Assembly: GCF_900607225.1 (NCBI RefSeq)
Contig: NZ_LR027842.1
Coordinates: 3,376,535-3,440,534, forward strand
Source of the DNA: [Pseudopropionibacterium] massiliense
GTDB taxonomy: Bacteria > Actinomycetota > Actinomycetes > Propionibacteriales > Propionibacteriaceae
DNA length: 64,000 nt
Direction: 5' to 3'
The notes under the pieces are model-generated. The model ran no database searches and was not told the origin of the DNA. It was given only the letters and a program-made list of their open reading frames with translations. The position numbers were made by a program, and so were the translations under genes. This document shows, one piece after another, positions 8,181-18,823 of this stretch (positions are counted from its first letter, which is position 1; every line of letters begins with the position of its first letter).

Positions 8181-9722
8181 TCAGGAGATGTCCAGGTCCT
8201 TGGTGACCATCTGGAACTCGAACTCGTTGCCGGGGGTCACCCAGCCGGTCACGGTCTTCTTGCTGGCGCTGGTCTCGTAGGGGACCGTGATGTAGGAGTT
8301 GTAGTACTTGGTGTCGATGTACTGGGCGATCTCCTTGGCCAGCGCGGTACGGGCGGTGGTGTCGACCTCGGTGTTGTACTGCTCCAGCTTGGCCAGCAGG
8401 TCGGGGTCGTCGAGCTTGCCGTGGTTCTGGGCCGCGCCCTCACCGAAGGAGCTGTTGAGGAAGAAGGAGCCGTCGCCCCGGGTGATGGTCAGCAGCGAGT
8501 AAGTCGCGAGGTCCCAGTCGTTCTGCTGGAGGTACTCGTCGATGTTGTCGGCCTTGGCGATCTGCATGTCGATGCCGACCTTGCGGGCCTGGTCCTGGAC
8601 GACCTGGGCGATCTTCGGCAACTCGGGACGGGCCTCGTAGGTGATGAGGTTGAGGGTGAGCGGCTGACCGTCGCGGGTCACCTTGCCGTCGCTGACCTGG
8701 AGACCGGCGGCCTCGAAGTGCTTGAGGGCCTCCTCGATGCCGAACGGGTGGGCCGCGACCTTCGGGGAGATCGGGTAGTCGCCGGGGAAGACGTCGTAGG
8801 CCACCTCGGCCTGGCCGCCCATGACGTCACGCACGATGGATTCGCGGTCCACCAGGGCATCGATCCCCTTGCGGAACTCCTCGTTGTTCCAGAGCGCGGC
8901 ATTGGAACCGGAGTAGTTGTAGAGCATGTGGTAGACGCGGGTACCGGGCCTGCTGTCGACCTGGAGGGTGTCATCGGCCTGGATGGTGCTCAGGGAATCC
9001 AGGGAGGGACGGTAGATCACGTCGGCGTCCCCGGCCTGCAGGGCCGACCTGCGGCCGTTGGCATCCTGGTTGGCGGTCATGACGACCCGGTCGAGCTTCG
9101 CCTTGCCGTCGTAGTAGTCGTCGTTGCGCACCAGCACCGCCTCACCGGAGATGTCGAAGCTCTCGAACTTGAACGCGCCCGTCCCAATGGGGAACTTCGA
9201 ATCCGTGGCGGAGGTGTCGACGATCACGGAGTTGTAGTGCACGAGACTGGAGGGCAGTGCCGGGTAGGGGGTCTCGGTGACGATCTTCAGCGTGTGGTCG
9301 TCGGTGGCCTCGATGGACTGGGCCCGCAGGGCGGTCTTGATGCCGGGATTGACCTCGATGGCGTTCTCGAGGCTTGCCTTCACCTTTTCGGCGGTCATCT
9401 CGGTGCCGTTGTGGAACTTGACGCCCTTGCGGAGGGTGAAGGTCCAGTTCTGGGCGTCCGTGGTCTCCCACTTCTCGGCCAGCCAGGGCTTGAGCTGCAG
9501 GGTCTGGGGATCGAGACCGACGAGGGTCTCGACCGTCCCGGAGTTGAAGATGAAGGCGGTCTGGATCCGGTGGGCGTCGGTGTTGTCAGCGGCGAGAACC
9601 GTGATGAGTCTCAGGGTTTTGCCGTCGGTCGACGCCTGGTTCGAGGGAAGACCGCAGGCGCTGATCAGCAGGGCGACGGCGGCCAGAGCCGCGGCCAGCC
9701 ACGTGGCGGGTCGTGTGAGCAT
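8181..9722 (-). CDS. Extracellular solute-binding lipoprotein, family 5 (Opp/Nik-type), under B12 riboswitch
   Basis: A 513-residue SBP_bac_5 protein with a lipoprotein signal (MLTRPATWLAAALAAVALLI then lipobox ISAC). Typical family stretches include the N-terminal VETLVGLDPQTLQLKPWLAE and FTLRKGVKFHNGTEMTAE. It is first in a five-gene import operon, and a cobalamin riboswitch lies directly upstream. Family members bind peptides, nickel/cobalt chelates or haem-like ligands. Control by B12 makes cobalt, a cobalt chelate or a corrinoid the best guess; this is inference from regulation, not from the protein sequence. Confidence 0.85.
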   Translation of the reverse strand: MLTRPATWLAAALAAVALLISACGLPSNQASTDGKTLRLITVLAADNTDAHRIQTAFIFNSGTVETLVGLDPQTLQLKPWLAEKWETTDAQNWTFTLRKGVKFHNGTEMTAEKVKASLENAIEVNPGIKTALRAQSIEATDDHTLKIVTETPYPALPSSLVHYNSVIVDTSATDSKFPIGTGAFKFESFDISGEAVLVRNDDYYDGKAKLDRVVMTANQDANGRRSALQAGDADVIYRPSLDSLSTIQADDTLQVDSRPGTRVYHMLYNYSGSNAALWNNEEFRKGIDALVDRESIVRDVMGGQAEVAYDVFPGDYPISPKVAAHPFGIEEALKHFEAAGLQVSDGKVTRDGQPLTLNLITYEARPELPKIAQVVQDQARKVGIDMQIAKADNIDEYLQQNDWDLATYSLLTITRGDGSFFLNSSFGEGAAQNHGKLDDPDLLAKLEQYNTEVDTTARTALAKEIAQYIDTKYYNSYITVPYETSASKKTVTGWVTPGNEFEFQMVTKDLDIS

Positions 9723-9878
9723 GGGGAGTGCAGCCTTTCGTCGGGTAGCGGCGTTGGTGGTGCTCAGGTTGTTCGACGGCGCCTGCCACGGTGCTCCATC
9801 ACGATGATTCCGCGAGATGCGCAGGGCGCACCCGGGACATCGCCGCTCCGAAGCCTTACCGCGAAGCCCGTCGACGTC

Positions 9879-10040
9879 GCGAACTGGCTGTCTTCGGACT
9901 CAGGATCGTCCTCCTCCGGCACCTTCCCGGGATTTCTCCCAGTGGCCTGCTGCCGGTCTCGTCACCTTCACCGCTGCGCGTCAGTCCCGGATTCCCACCG
10001 GGTTCCGTGGTGAGCGGGGGCCGCCCACCACCAGTTCGCA
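9879..10040 (-). ncRNA. Cobalamin (B12) riboswitch
   Basis: On the minus strand the leader of the ABC operon shows the hallmarks of a cobalamin aptamer: GGTGGGAATCCGGGACTGAC then GCGCAGCGGTGA, the B12-box-like GCCACTGGGAGAAATCCCGG with GGAAGG, and a terminal GAGTCCGAAGAC. The ends close in a perfect 9-bp P1 stem (GCGAACTGG at 10031-10039 with CCAGTTCGC at 9879-9887). About 150 bases separate the aptamer from the first gene, room for an expression platform. B12 binding normally represses downstream genes. Confidence 0.85.
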
Positions 10041-10085
10041 GGCAGAGCGTAACATGAGTTTGATGGCCACCTCTACTGTAACGAG

Positions 10086-10099
10086 AATCAATATTGATT
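10086..10099. promoter_or_regulatory. Perfect 14-bp palindrome upstream of the B12 riboswitch
   Basis: AATCAATATTGATT is fully self-complementary, with CGAG and CTCG close outside it. It stands upstream of the riboswitch on the minus strand, where the operon promoter should be. It could be the operator of a Fur/Zur/Nur-like or other regulator, giving a second layer of control. The regulator cannot be named from the sequence. Confidence 0.4.
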
Positions 10100-10210
10100 T
10101 TCTCGTGTAGCGCTTCCCCGGCACGATCGGGTTGCTGTCGTTGTGGCCGGAATCATGCGACGCGAAAATGCGTCGGCTTCCTCGATTTCCCCAGAAGTTC
10201 TCCAACTGTG

Positions 10211-10284
10211 TGGGCCTAGCTGGACTTGAACCAGCGACCTCATCCTTATCAGGGATGCGCTCTAACCGCCTGAGCTATAGGCCC
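10211..10284 (-). tRNA. tRNA-Ile (GAT anticodon)
   Basis: The minus strand reads GGGCCTATAGCTCAG... with anticodon loop CTGATAA between CATCC and GGATG stems, and T-loop GGTTCAAGTCC. The acceptor stem GGGCCTA pairs with TAGGCCC, followed by discriminator A; CCA is not encoded. tRNA-Ile(GAT) downstream of gyrA is a frequent actinobacterial arrangement. Confidence 0.95.
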
Positions 10285-10339
10285 GTCGTCAACGACGCTG
10301 AACTCTACAACACCCGTCGCTGACCTGACAAGTTGGGTT

Positions 10340-11332
10340 TCAGTCCTCCGCGAGAGTGACCTCGAGGCCGCCGATGACGGCCGCCGCCAGGTTGTACAGG
10401 AAGGCGAACAGCGTCGAGACCGCGGTGATGATGACGACGTTCAACGCCGCCAGGACCGCGGAGAGTCCGATGACGCGTCCGGCGTTGATGTAGTCCTCGA
10501 TGTTGAACTTGGTTCCGGAGTCCCCGATCAGCTGGGTCATGGTCGAGTTGATGGACTGGAGCGCACCGGAGCCCGCGACGACGGCCCACAGCACGGCGAC
10601 GATGATCACCAGCATGATCCCGAAGGCGATGGAGAACAGAAACGTGGTCTTCATCACCGACCAGGGATCGACACGGGAGATGCGCAGCCTCGCCTTGCGG
10701 GTGCGACGCACCTCGCCGACCTTCGACAGCCTTCCCTCGGGTCTGTGTGACTTGTCCCTGGTGGTCGGGTTGCTCGATGCACCGGCAGTGGGGGTGGCGG
10801 ACCAGGGAGCGGCCTTGGCCGATGCGGCAGCAGCACCCGCTCCGGCAGCGGCCGTCCCGGTGGCCCCGGCAGCAGCACCCGCGCCTTGCGCCGCCGGTTT
10901 CCCGGTCCGGGAACCGGGTAGGGCGGCCCTGGCCTGGTGCGGCATCGGCCGCGGGGTCCTCTGGGCGGGTTTGCCACCCTGCTTGGCGTCCGCCCCCGGT
11001 TCCGGGAGAGCCTGGGGGGCACCCTTGGGTCCGGTTGGCTTCTTCTTGCCGCCCTGCCGTGCTTTTTCACCGGTCCTGCTCACCTGTTTGGCACTCTGAC
11101 CGGGCACTGCGAGTTCCTGACCCGGTCGGTCCTTCACAGTGGGGCTCTGCGCCGTCTTCTCGGTGGCGTGTTCGCGGGCGACAGCGGCATCGAGACGTGG
11201 GGTTGCGGAGTTCTTCTTGGCGGCATCCGGCGCATCGGCCTCCTCACCCTCGTTCTCCGGCAGCGACTTGGGACCGAAACTCACACCCGGCTTCCCATCC
11301 GCTCCGGGCCAATGGGGAGACTTGTCACTCAT
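10340..11332 (-). CDS. DUF3566 membrane protein following gyrA
   Basis: A 330-residue protein. Residues 1 to about 225 are hydrophilic, Ala/Pro/Lys-rich and low in complexity. The C-terminal third has two TM segments ([20 protein letters not shown] and a second at [20 protein letters not shown]) separated by [10 protein letters not shown], which is the DUF3566 domain. This family sits directly after gyrA in many actinobacteria; a cell-envelope or division role has been suggested for relatives, but function here is unproven. Its start overlaps the gyrA stop by 8 bases. Confidence 0.8.
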   Translation of the reverse strand: MSDKSPHWPGADGKPGVSFGPKSLPENEGEEADAPDAAKKNSATPRLDAAVAREHATEKTAQSPTVKDRPGQELAVPGQSAKQVSRTGEKARQGGKKKPTGPKGAPQALPEPGADAKQGGKPAQRTPRPMPHQARAALPGSRTGKPAAQGAGAAAGATGTAAAGAGAAAASAKAAPWSATPTAGASSNPTTRDKSHRPEGRLSKVGEVRRTRKARLRISRVDPWSVMKTTFLFSIAFGIMLVIIVAVLWAVVAGSGALQSINSTMTQLIGDSGTKFNIEDYINAGRVIGLSAVLAALNVVIITAVSTLFAFLYNLAAAVIGGLEVTLAED

Positions 11333-13961
11333 CGCCGCTTACCTCCTCGGCCTCCTCGGCCGTCTCGACTGCTGTCTGGTTCACCGTACCCGGTTCCCCA
11401 GTCGTTTCCGCATCCGTATCGGGGAGTTCCGCAGCGGCCTCCGGGTAGAGGGCGATCGCCGCGACGGCGTCGTCACCCCTGACACCGACGAACTTGACAC
11501 CCATGGTGTCGCGTCCCTTGACGGGAACATCGGCGACGGCCGAACGGACGACCTGCCCCGATTGTTTGATCGAGATCACCTCGTCGCCGTCTCCCACGAT
11601 CAATCCACCGACCAGGGATCCGCGGCCGTCGGACAGACGCATCGCCTTGATGCCGAGGCCCCCGCGGCCCTGTTGACGGTACTCGCCGACAGTGGTGCGC
11701 TTCGCGAAACCCCCGTCGGTGACGGTGAACACGAACCGCCCGTCGAAGTCGTCGTCACCGCCCAGGACGGCCATGGACAGCAGCTCGTCGCCGTCGCGGA
11801 ACCGCATCCCGGTCACCCCGGAGGTGGCGCGACCCATGGGGCGCAGCTGGTCGTCGGAGGCCTGGAATCGGATGGCCTGACCCTTGCGGGAGATCAGCAG
11901 TACGTCGTCGAGGGACGAGCACAGCGACGCCCCGATCAGCTCGTCGCCCTCCTCGCGGAAGTTGATGGCGATCACGCCCGCCTGGCGCGGGGAGTCGTAG
12001 GAGCTGAGCGCGGTCTTCTTGACGAAACCCCTGCGGGTGGCCAGCAGCAGGTAGGGGGCGTCGTCGTAGGAGCGCAGCGTCAGCACCTGCGCGATGTGCT
12101 CGTCCGGCAGGAAACTGAGCAGCCCGGCGACGTGCCCGCCCTTCGCGTCGCGGCCGGCCTCGGGCAGCTGCCACACCTTCGCCCGGTACACCCGCCCCAG
12201 GTTGGTGAAGAACAGCAGCCACTCGTGGTTGGTGGCCTTGAACAGGTGCGCCACCTCGTCGTCGGCCCGCAGCGTCGCGCCGCGAACCCCCTTGCCGCCG
12301 CGTTTCTGCACCCGGTACTGGTCGGCGCGGGTGCGTTTGGCGTAGCCGCCGTGGGTGATGGTGACCACGACGTCCTCGTCGGCGATGAAGTCCTCCTCGG
12401 AGAAGTCGCCGTCGGCGGCGACGATGCGGGTGCGCCGCTCGTCGCCGTACTTGTCGGTGATCTCCTGCAGCTCGGCGCCGATGATGGCACGCTGCCGGGC
12501 CTCGGAGGCGAGGATGTCCTTGAGGTCGGCGATGAGGCGTTCGATCTCGGCCAGCCGGTCGATGATCCTCTGGATCTCCATCGACGCCAGCCGCCGCAGC
12601 TGCTGGTCGAGGATGAAACGGGCCTGGAGCTCGTCGATGTCGAGGAGCTCCTGGAGGCCCCGCGAGGCCTCCTCGGCGGTGCGGGAGGCCCGGATCAGCG
12701 CGATGACCTCGTCGAGCATGTTGAGGGCCTTGACCAGGCCGCGATCCAGGTGGGCGCGTTTCTCGGCGTCGGCGAGCTGGAAGGCGGTGCGGCGGCGGAT
12801 GACCTCGATCTGGTGCTTGACCCACTGCGCGATGAACTGGTCGAGCCGCAGGGTGCGGGGTACGTCGTCGACGAGCGCCAGCATGTTGCAGCCGAAGGTG
12901 TCCTGCAGCGCGGTGTGCTTGTACAGGTTGTTCATCACGACCCGCGGCTGGGCGTCGCGTTTCAGCACGATCACCAGGCGCAGACCGGTTCGGGCGGAGG
13001 TGTCGTCGCGGATGTCGGAGATGCCGGTGAGGCGCCCCGAGTTCACCAGTTCCGCGATCTTGGTGGCCAGGTTGTCGGGGTTGCACATGTAGGGCAGCTG
13101 CGTGATCGCGATGCGCTGACGCCCGGAGGAGTCCTCCTCCAGTTCCATGACGGCCCGCATGATCACCGATCCGCGTCCCGTGCGGTAAGCGTCCTCGATG
13201 CCGCGCCGCCCGACGATCAGCCCGCCACCGGGGAAGTCGGGGCCCTGGATGCGGGCCATCGCGGCCTCGAGGAGTTCCTCCCTGGTGGCGTCGGGATGGG
13301 TCAGCGCCCACTGGACGGCGTCGTTGACCTCGCGCAGGTTGTGGGTGGGGATGTTGGTGGCCATGCCCACCGCGATGCCCGTGGAGCCGTTCACGAGGAG
13401 GTTCGGGAACCGCGACGGCAGCACCGTCGGTTCGGAGTCCCGGTTGTCGTAGTTGGGTTTGAAGTCGACGGTGTCCTGTTCGATGTCACGGACCATCTCG
13501 ACGGCCAGCGGCGCCATCTTGCACTCGGTGTAGCGCATGGCGGCGGCCTTGTCGTTGCCCTGGGAACCGAAGTTGCCCTGCCCGGCGACGAGGGGATGCC
13601 GCATCGCCCATGGCTGCGCCAGGCGCACCAGGGCGTCGTAGATGGCGCTGTCGCCGTGGGGGTGGTAGAGACCCATCACATCGCCGACCACGCGGGAACA
13701 CTTGTTCCAGCCGCGGTCGGGCCGGTATCCGCCGTCCCACATCGCGTACAGGACGCGACGGTGCACGGGTTTGAGGCCGTCGCGCACGTCCGGGAGGGCG
13801 CGCCCCACGATCACGGACATGGCGTAGTCGAGGTAGGACTTCTGGATCTCCACCTGGAGGTCGACGGGGGTGGTGTGCCCCTGCATCTTCTGTTCGAGGC
13901 CCTGCGCCTCGGCCTCGAGTTGTTCGTCGACGCCCTCGGGGCGGTCGGTCTCGTCAGCCAC
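11325..13961 (-). CDS. gyrA: DNA gyrase subunit A
   Basis: An 878-residue protein, the breakage-reunion subunit of DNA gyrase, which introduces negative supercoils with GyrB. Visible features: [20 protein letters not shown] at the N-terminus, the quinolone-resistance region [19 protein letters not shown] with Ser and Asp at the usual key positions (wild-type-like), and the catalytic-Tyr segment ending [11 protein letters not shown]. The C-terminal beta-pinwheel carries the GyrA box in [11 protein letters not shown]. The tail is Asp/Glu-rich. It follows gyrB by 34 bases on the same strand. Confidence 0.97.
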   Translation of the reverse strand: MADETDRPEGVDEQLEAEAQGLEQKMQGHTTPVDLQVEIQKSYLDYAMSVIVGRALPDVRDGLKPVHRRVLYAMWDGGYRPDRGWNKCSRVVGDVMGLYHPHGDSAIYDALVRLAQPWAMRHPLVAGQGNFGSQGNDKAAAMRYTECKMAPLAVEMVRDIEQDTVDFKPNYDNRDSEPTVLPSRFPNLLVNGSTGIAVGMATNIPTHNLREVNDAVQWALTHPDATREELLEAAMARIQGPDFPGGGLIVGRRGIEDAYRTGRGSVIMRAVMELEEDSSGRQRIAITQLPYMCNPDNLATKIAELVNSGRLTGISDIRDDTSARTGLRLVIVLKRDAQPRVVMNNLYKHTALQDTFGCNMLALVDDVPRTLRLDQFIAQWVKHQIEVIRRRTAFQLADAEKRAHLDRGLVKALNMLDEVIALIRASRTAEEASRGLQELLDIDELQARFILDQQLRRLASMEIQRIIDRLAEIERLIADLKDILASEARQRAIIGAELQEITDKYGDERRTRIVAADGDFSEEDFIADEDVVVTITHGGYAKRTRADQYRVQKRGGKGVRGATLRADDEVAHLFKATNHEWLLFFTNLGRVYRAKVWQLPEAGRDAKGGHVAGLLSFLPDEHIAQVLTLRSYDDAPYLLLATRRGFVKKTALSSYDSPRQAGVIAINFREEGDELIGASLCSSLDDVLLISRKGQAIRFQASDDQLRPMGRATSGVTGMRFRDGDELLSMAVLGGDDDFDGRFVFTVTDGGFAKRTTVGEYRQQGRGGLGIKAMRLSDGRGSLVGGLIVGDGDEVISIKQSGQVVRSAVADVPVKGRDTMGVKFVGVRGDDAVAAIALYPEAAAELPDTDAETTGEPGTVNQTAVETAEEAEEVSGDE

Positions 13962-13995
13962 GGGTAACTAACTCCTTGCCTTCGGGTCGCGGTGA

Positions 13996-16020
13996 TCAGA
14001 CGTCCAGGAATCGGACGTCGCGGGCGTTGTGCTGGATGAAGCTGCGCCGCTGCTCGACGTCCTCGCCCATCAGGACGGAGAACATCTGGTCGGCCATGGC
14101 GGCGTCCTGCAGGTTGACCTGCAGCAGGATGCGCTTGGCCGGATCCATGGTGGTCTCCCACAGATCCTCCGCGTTCATCTCACCGAGACCCTTGTAGCGC
14201 TGGATCGGGTTGACGTTGGGCAGTTTCTTGCCGTCGGCCAGCCCGGCGTCGCGCATCGCGTCGCGTTCCTCGTCGGTGTAGGCCAGTTCGTGGGGGGCGT
14301 TGGTCCAGCGCAACCGGAACAGTGGCGGCTGGGCCAGGTAGACGTGTCCGGCGTCGATGAGGGGGCGCATGAACCGGAACAGCAGCGTCAGCAGGAGGGT
14401 GCGGATGTGGGCGCCGTCGACGTCGGCATCGGCCATCAGCACGATCTTGTGGTAACGCAGCTTGTCGAGGTCGAAATCCTCCTGGATGCCGGTGCCGAGG
14501 GCGTTGATGATCGCCTCGACCTCCTTGTTGGCGAGGATCTTGTCCAGGCGGGCCTTCTCGACGTTGAGGATCTTGCCGCGGATCGGGAGGATGGCCTGCG
14601 TCTTCGGGTCGCGCCCGCCGCGGGCCGAACCGCCCGCGGAGTCACCCTCGACGATGAAGACCTCGCAGTCCCCGGGGTTGCGGGACTGGCAGTCGACGAG
14701 CTTGCCGGGCAGGCCACCGCCGCCGAGGAGACCCTTGCGGTTGCGGGCCATGTCGCGGGCCTTGCGGGCGGCGATCCGGGCGAGCGCGGCCGCCTGCGAC
14801 TTGCGGATGATGTCCTTGCCCTCGGAGGGGTTGCGTTCGAACCAGTCGCCCAAACGGTCGTTGAGGACCTTCTGCACGAACGACTTGGCCTCGGTGTTGC
14901 CGAGCTTGGTCTTGGTCTGGCCCTCGAACTGCGGTTCGGCGAGCTTGATGGAGATGATGGCGGTCAGGCCCTCGCGGATGTCGTCGCCGGAGACCCGGTC
15001 CTCCTTCTTCTTCACCAGTCCCCAGGTCTCGCCCCAGCGGTTGACGGTGTTGGTCAGGGCGGCGCGGAATCCCTCCTCGTGGGTGCCGCCCTCGTGGGTG
15101 TTGATGGTGTTGGCGAAGGTGTGCACCGAGCTGGCGTAGGAGGCGTTCCACTGCATCGCGATCTCCAGGCTCATGCCCTGGGCCTCGTCGTGGGACTCGA
15201 CGTCGATGACGCTCGGGTGGATGGGGTCCTTCGACTGCGACAGGTAGCGCACGTAGTCGATCAGGCCGTGTTCGAAGCGGAACGAGTCGTGGCGCTGCTC
15301 CTCCTCGGCGTCCTCGCCCTCCCGGTCGACGGTGCGCAGGTCGGTGAGGGTGATCCTGAGCCCCTTGTTGAGGAAGGCCATCTCGCGGAACCTCGTGGCC
15401 AAGGTCTCGTAGTTGAAGACGGTGGTCTCGAAGATCTCCGGGCTGGGGTAGAAGGTGACGGTGGTACCGGTGTCCTCGGTTTCCTCCAGTTCCTGGAGGT
15501 CGTAGCGGGGCACGCCCAGGTCGAAGGTCTGCACGTAGCGGTGGCCGTCGCGGGAGACCTCGACGGTGAACTCCTGCGACAGCGCGTTGACCACCGACGA
15601 CCCGACCCCGTGGAGGCCACCGGAGACCTTGTAGCCGCCGTCGCCGAACTTGCCGCCGGCGTGGAGGACGGTGAGCACCAGGGTCACCGTCGGGATCTTC
15701 TCGACGGGGTGCTCCCTGACGGGAATGCCGCGGCCGTTGTCGGCGACGCGCACCCCGCCGTTGTCGAGCAGGGCGATGTCGATCTGGTCGCAGTAGCCGG
15801 CCAGGGCCTCGTCGACGGCGTTGTCCACGATCTCGTAGACCAGGTGGTGCAGGCCGCGTTCACCGGTGGATCCGATGTACATGCCGGGGCGTTTGCGGAC
15901 CGCCTCCAGGCCCTCCAGCACCGAGATCTGTTCCGCATCGTAGGCCGAGTCTGTGTGTGTGCTGCCGGACTGCCCGGCCTCGTCCTGGGGTTCCAACTCG
16001 CCGGCCTGCTCTTGTGTCAC
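13996..16020 (-). CDS. gyrB: DNA gyrase subunit B
   Basis: A 674-residue ATPase subunit of gyrase. GHKL motifs are present: [24 protein letters not shown], and [14 protein letters not shown]. The TOPRIM domain shows [12 protein letters not shown] and the metal-binding DADVDGAHI. The C-terminus has the [20 protein letters not shown] signature. GTG at 16020 is preferred because GGGAG lies 8 bases upstream; an ATG 21 bases earlier lacks a good RBS. In most relatives DUF721 lies directly upstream, but here a 4-kb block intervenes. The 16021-16337 intergenic stretch shows no gene. Confidence 0.96.
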   Translation of the reverse strand: MTQEQAGELEPQDEAGQSGSTHTDSAYDAEQISVLEGLEAVRKRPGMYIGSTGERGLHHLVYEIVDNAVDEALAGYCDQIDIALLDNGGVRVADNGRGIPVREHPVEKIPTVTLVLTVLHAGGKFGDGGYKVSGGLHGVGSSVVNALSQEFTVEVSRDGHRYVQTFDLGVPRYDLQELEETEDTGTTVTFYPSPEIFETTVFNYETLATRFREMAFLNKGLRITLTDLRTVDREGEDAEEEQRHDSFRFEHGLIDYVRYLSQSKDPIHPSVIDVESHDEAQGMSLEIAMQWNASYASSVHTFANTINTHEGGTHEEGFRAALTNTVNRWGETWGLVKKKEDRVSGDDIREGLTAIISIKLAEPQFEGQTKTKLGNTEAKSFVQKVLNDRLGDWFERNPSEGKDIIRKSQAAALARIAARKARDMARNRKGLLGGGGLPGKLVDCQSRNPGDCEVFIVEGDSAGGSARGGRDPKTQAILPIRGKILNVEKARLDKILANKEVEAIINALGTGIQEDFDLDKLRYHKIVLMADADVDGAHIRTLLLTLLFRFMRPLIDAGHVYLAQPPLFRLRWTNAPHELAYTDEERDAMRDAGLADGKKLPNVNPIQRYKGLGEMNAEDLWETTMDPAKRILLQVNLQDAAMADQMFSVLMGEDVEQRRSFIQHNARDVRFLDV

Positions 16021-16337
16021 GCGGTGCTCCCATTCCATGAAACAGCCGCCGGGTGAACCGACGGCGTGTACAACCTTGGGAATTCTACCCCGAAAACGGA
16101 GCGCCGCACCCTCTGAACACCCTGCCATCCGGCCAGAATCCACTCTCTGACCTCCCGCCAGGGGTGCGGATGACTCGGGATACAGACCCCGGGGCGTCCA
16201 GAGCGCCTGGAGGCCTTCTGCCGGGGTCACGCCACCCCGGCCACCGATCACCCGATCCGGTGCACCACATCCGGGTATCGCCTCCGGAACAGGACCTAGC
16301 ATTGATGTGCGCGCCCCGTCTACCTGAGGAGCACCGA

Positions 16338-17225
16338 ATGATCCGCAACTTCTTCGCAGCCGTCCTGCTGTTGATCGCCACCCTGTGCGCACTGGCCGGC
16401 TCGGTTCTGCAATGGACCGATCGCACGGCCGGTTCACCGGATCCGACCCGGCAACTGGTTCAGGAGATCGCCAGGGACGAGACCGTTAGGGGGGCCGCCA
16501 CCGACACGATCCGCAGTTCGATCGAGCAGCGCTTCCCGGACTCGGTGGACAAGGTTCCGGGCCTTCGCACGACCCTGAAGAGCAGCATCGACGCCGGGGT
16601 CGGTGCCGCCATGTCCGACGCCGAGGTGCAGTCGGCGTGGGAATTGACGCTGAACGACACCCGCGCGACGCTGCTGAAGGACCTCACGGACTACGGCTCC
16701 GGCAGGACCAGGACGCCACCGTCGGTCACGATCAACCTCGACCCGCTCATCTCCAGGGTGTGGCAGAACATCCGCTCGACGGCGGGTTCCGACGTCTCCG
16801 ACCTCATGGACAGGATCGAGCTGCCGTCCGGCGTCCAGGTCAAGGTCGCCGACATTCCGGCGCAGCAGGCGGACCAGGCCAGCCAGATCCTGGCCCTGGC
16901 CTCGTACTGGTGGTTGTTCCACGTGGCGGCCGGGCTGTTGCTCGTCGGGGGTTTGCTGCTCGGGACGAGAATCGGTCGGTGGGTGTTGTTGGCGGTGTTC
17001 TCCCTGCTCGGGATGCTCGCCATCGTGGCGACGCGCGGCATGAGCGGGATGATCACCGTCCCGAATCGGGGAAATCAGCTGATCTGGGCCCTGGAGAACC
17101 GGATCACGAACCACCTGACCGCGTCGCTGGCATCCTCGCTCGATCCGCTCTGGTACGGCTATCTGGGCCTGATGGTCGTCGGTCTGGTGGTCGCCGTCGT
17201 CAAGAGCGTGCGAAAACCGGCTTGA
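16338..17225 (+). CDS. Hypothetical membrane protein
   Basis: A 295-residue protein I do not recognise. An N-terminal TM ([20 protein letters not shown]) is followed by an extracytoplasmic region of about 165 residues rich in Asp, Thr and Arg. Two TMs follow ([18 protein letters not shown], and [16 protein letters not shown]), then a loop, then a last TM near the C-terminus. ATG at 16338 has GAGGAG 6 bases upstream. It is the first gene of the block inserted between gyrB and the DUF721 gene and is divergent from gyrB. Confidence 0.6.
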   Translation: MIRNFFAAVLLLIATLCALAGSVLQWTDRTAGSPDPTRQLVQEIARDETVRGAATDTIRSSIEQRFPDSVDKVPGLRTTLKSSIDAGVGAAMSDAEVQSAWELTLNDTRATLLKDLTDYGSGRTRTPPSVTINLDPLISRVWQNIRSTAGSDVSDLMDRIELPSGVQVKVADIPAQQADQASQILALASYWWLFHVAAGLLLVGGLLLGTRIGRWVLLAVFSLLGMLAIVATRGMSGMITVPNRGNQLIWALENRITNHLTASLASSLDPLWYGYLGLMVVGLVVAVVKSVRKPA

Positions 17226-17269
17226 ACCAAGGGAATTTGAACCAAGAGAATCGGCACCCCGGAGTCGGC

Positions 17270-17671
17270 TCAGGCGTCGAGGTCCACCTGTCGCACGTCG
17301 GTGTGGGTGAAATCGTCACCGACGAACAGCAACGGCTCGTCGAGTTCGATTGCCAGTGCGTAGGAGAAACAATCACCCATGTTCAACCGCGCCGATGACC
17401 CGGATCCCGGTCCGTAACGCCGGTGCGCCTGCCGCGCACGCCGGGCCTGGGTTACGGACAGGGGAACAAGAACGATTCCCAGGCCGTCAATCATGGCGTC
17501 GAGTCTGCGCTGATTCGCCCCGGACAGCCGACGATCAGCAACCACCCCCAGCTCGACCCAGGTGGCGGTGGACATGTGAAGCGTGTCCCCGGTCCTCAGG
17601 ACACGGCCGAGCCCCTGGTGTCCTGATTCCTGCAGGATCAGGGCGATCAGCACCGACGAGTCCACGATCAC
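17270..17671 (-). CDS. PIN-domain toxin (VapC-like)
   Basis: A 133-residue PIN-domain protein, probably a VapC-type endoribonuclease. The acidic residues of the PIN site are visible: D4 in MIVDSSVL, E41 in ATWVELGVV, an acidic residue in MGDCFSYALA (GDC motif), and D119 in FVGDDFTHTD. Its start overlaps the stop of the upstream antitoxin-like gene by 4 bases. It may act as a type II toxin-antitoxin system, perhaps helping to stabilise this accessory block next to gyrB. Confidence 0.8.
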   Translation of the reverse strand: MIVDSSVLIALILQESGHQGLGRVLRTGDTLHMSTATWVELGVVADRRLSGANQRRLDAMIDGLGIVLVPLSVTQARRARQAHRRYGPGSGSSARLNMGDCFSYALAIELDEPLLFVGDDFTHTDVRQVDLDA

Positions 17672-17925
17672 CGCGGCAATCCGTCCTCGTCGTAGATTTC
17701 CTGGTTCACGTTTCGGAGGGCCTCGCGTTCCTCATCGGTCATGCTGTCATGGATTTCCTTGGCGACTTCCATGACCTTGTCGAACCGAGCCTGTCGAAGT
17801 CGTTCCTCATGGTTGAGCAGTCCCAGCAGTGCCCGCTCAATGACGTCGACCTGTGTGGTCCCGAACCGGTCGGCCGCCCGCCGGGCGAGTTCGCAGACCC
17901 GCTTGTTCTTGATGTTGAGCGCCAT
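17668..17925 (-). CDS. VapB-like antitoxin
   Basis: An 85-residue protein beginning MALNIKNKRVCELARRAA, which fits the N-terminal DNA-binding strand/helix of the Rv0623/PSK-type VapB antitoxins. A helical, acidic C-terminus (DSMTDEEREALRNVNQEI) would wrap the toxin. It precedes the PIN-domain gene with a 4-base overlap, the usual order for VapBC. Probably autoregulates the pair. Confidence 0.75.
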   Translation of the reverse strand: MALNIKNKRVCELARRAADRFGTTQVDVIERALLGLLNHEERLRQARFDKVMEVAKEIHDSMTDEEREALRNVNQEIYDEDGLPR

Positions 17926-17944
17926 GAAAGAAATTTACACCTGC

Positions 17945-18005
17945 GCGTCAGGTCGTTACACCCGATGGTTTCCAGGACACTGCCGATCAGCTGCGGGCCG
18001 CGGTT
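17945..18005 (-). pseudogene. Degenerate fragment of the DUF721 gene
   Basis: On the minus strand this stretch encodes RGPQLIGSVLET, matching RDPQLIGSVLES of the intact DUF721 gene at 20073-20624. It then jumps to GGAAACCATCGGGTGTAACG, which matches the sequence just after the intact gene (GAAACCACCGGGTGCAATG). It is therefore a worn, internally deleted copy of the DUF721 3' region, in the same orientation as the original about 2.1-2.4 kb away. Confidence 0.55.
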
Positions 18006-18037
18006 TGCCCTGGCTCGATCCGCTCTCGACCCGGTGT

Positions 18038-18823
18038 TCAGCGCCGGTTGAAACGCATGTGACGATGCGCCAGGTAGGCGAACAACACCAGCCACAGGGT
18101 CAACGCGGCCAGAGGCTGCCCGGCTTGGATCCACGACTGGAGGAAAGTGGCGCTCTGGTTGGTCAGCGGGTCCGTCCCCGAGCTGAGGGTCAGAAGATGG
18201 TTGACGGCGATTAATGGGCTCCACCTGGATATGGTCGGTACCGGTTCAGGAAACAACTGGAGCGGAATGATGAGGCCTGAGAGGAAGTAGAAAAACAAAA
18301 ACCCGGGCAACGCCCCGTACTGGGCCGATTCGACGGTTCGGCAGAACGACGACGTGAAAGCGGCACACGCCGCGAACAGGGCGAGGGACAACAGCAGGGC
18401 CAGCATCAGGAGCAGGGGATTTGCGACGGGCCATGTCCTCGCAATCAGCCCGGCCAGGAGCAGCCCACAAAGCACTTGGAGCAACAACACAGCAGCACTG
18501 GGCACGGTGGTGGCCACCACGGTTTCCCACCGGGTTGCTTCTCCGGTGTCCATACGTTGGAAGACACCGTCCTCTCGACGTGCCACGAAGATGGCCGTCA
18601 AGTTGAAATACACGACCAGCAGCAGACTCGTGTTCACCACCAGCTGAAGGACCATTGTGGGTATGGAGACGTTGTTCTCCTCCCGCAGGATCACGGGGCT
18701 GCTGGCGAGCACCAGCAGGGGAGTGAACAGGAGCGCGGTGAGCGCAATGGAGCGATTCCGCATATAGAGGCTCGTCTCAGCCTTGGAAATGGCCCATGTG
18801 CGACGGAAAACTGTTGCAATCAT
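18038..18823 (-). CDS. ABC-2 type exporter permease
   Basis: A 261-residue membrane protein with about six hydrophobic segments. N-terminal VFRRTWAISKAETSLYMRNR is typical of the amphipathic start of ABC-2 permeases. Segments such as YGALPGFLFFYFLSGLIIPL fit the family near its TM5 motif. It starts with a 4-base overlap at the end of the ATPase gene. Likely exports a small hydrophobic or amphipathic compound; relatives include drug and bacteriocin-resistance exporters. Substrate unknown. Confidence 0.82.
   Translation of the reverse strand: MIATVFRRTWAISKAETSLYMRNRSIALTALLFTPLLVLASSPVILREENNVSIPTMVLQLVVNTSLLLVVYFNLTAIFVARREDGVFQRMDTGEATRWETVVATTVPSAAVLLLQVLCGLLLAGLIARTWPVANPLLLMLALLLSLALFAACAAFTSSFCRTVESAQYGALPGFLFFYFLSGLIIPLQLFPEPVPTISRWSPLIAVNHLLTLSSGTDPLTNQSATFLQSWIQAGQPLAALTLWLVLFAYLAHRHMRFNRR

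Noticed and set aside
7782-10013. A 743-codon plus-strand frame opposite the ABC permease and solute-binding protein genes
   Set aside because: Runs antisense to a convincing operon and through the riboswitch; composition is Val/Gly/Leu/His repetitive with no domain.
11139-16056. Very long open frames on the plus strand opposite gyrA and gyrB (942 and 675 codons)
   Set aside because: They are GC-skew shadows: their sequence is the reverse-complement periodicity of clear gyrase genes and has low-complexity composition.
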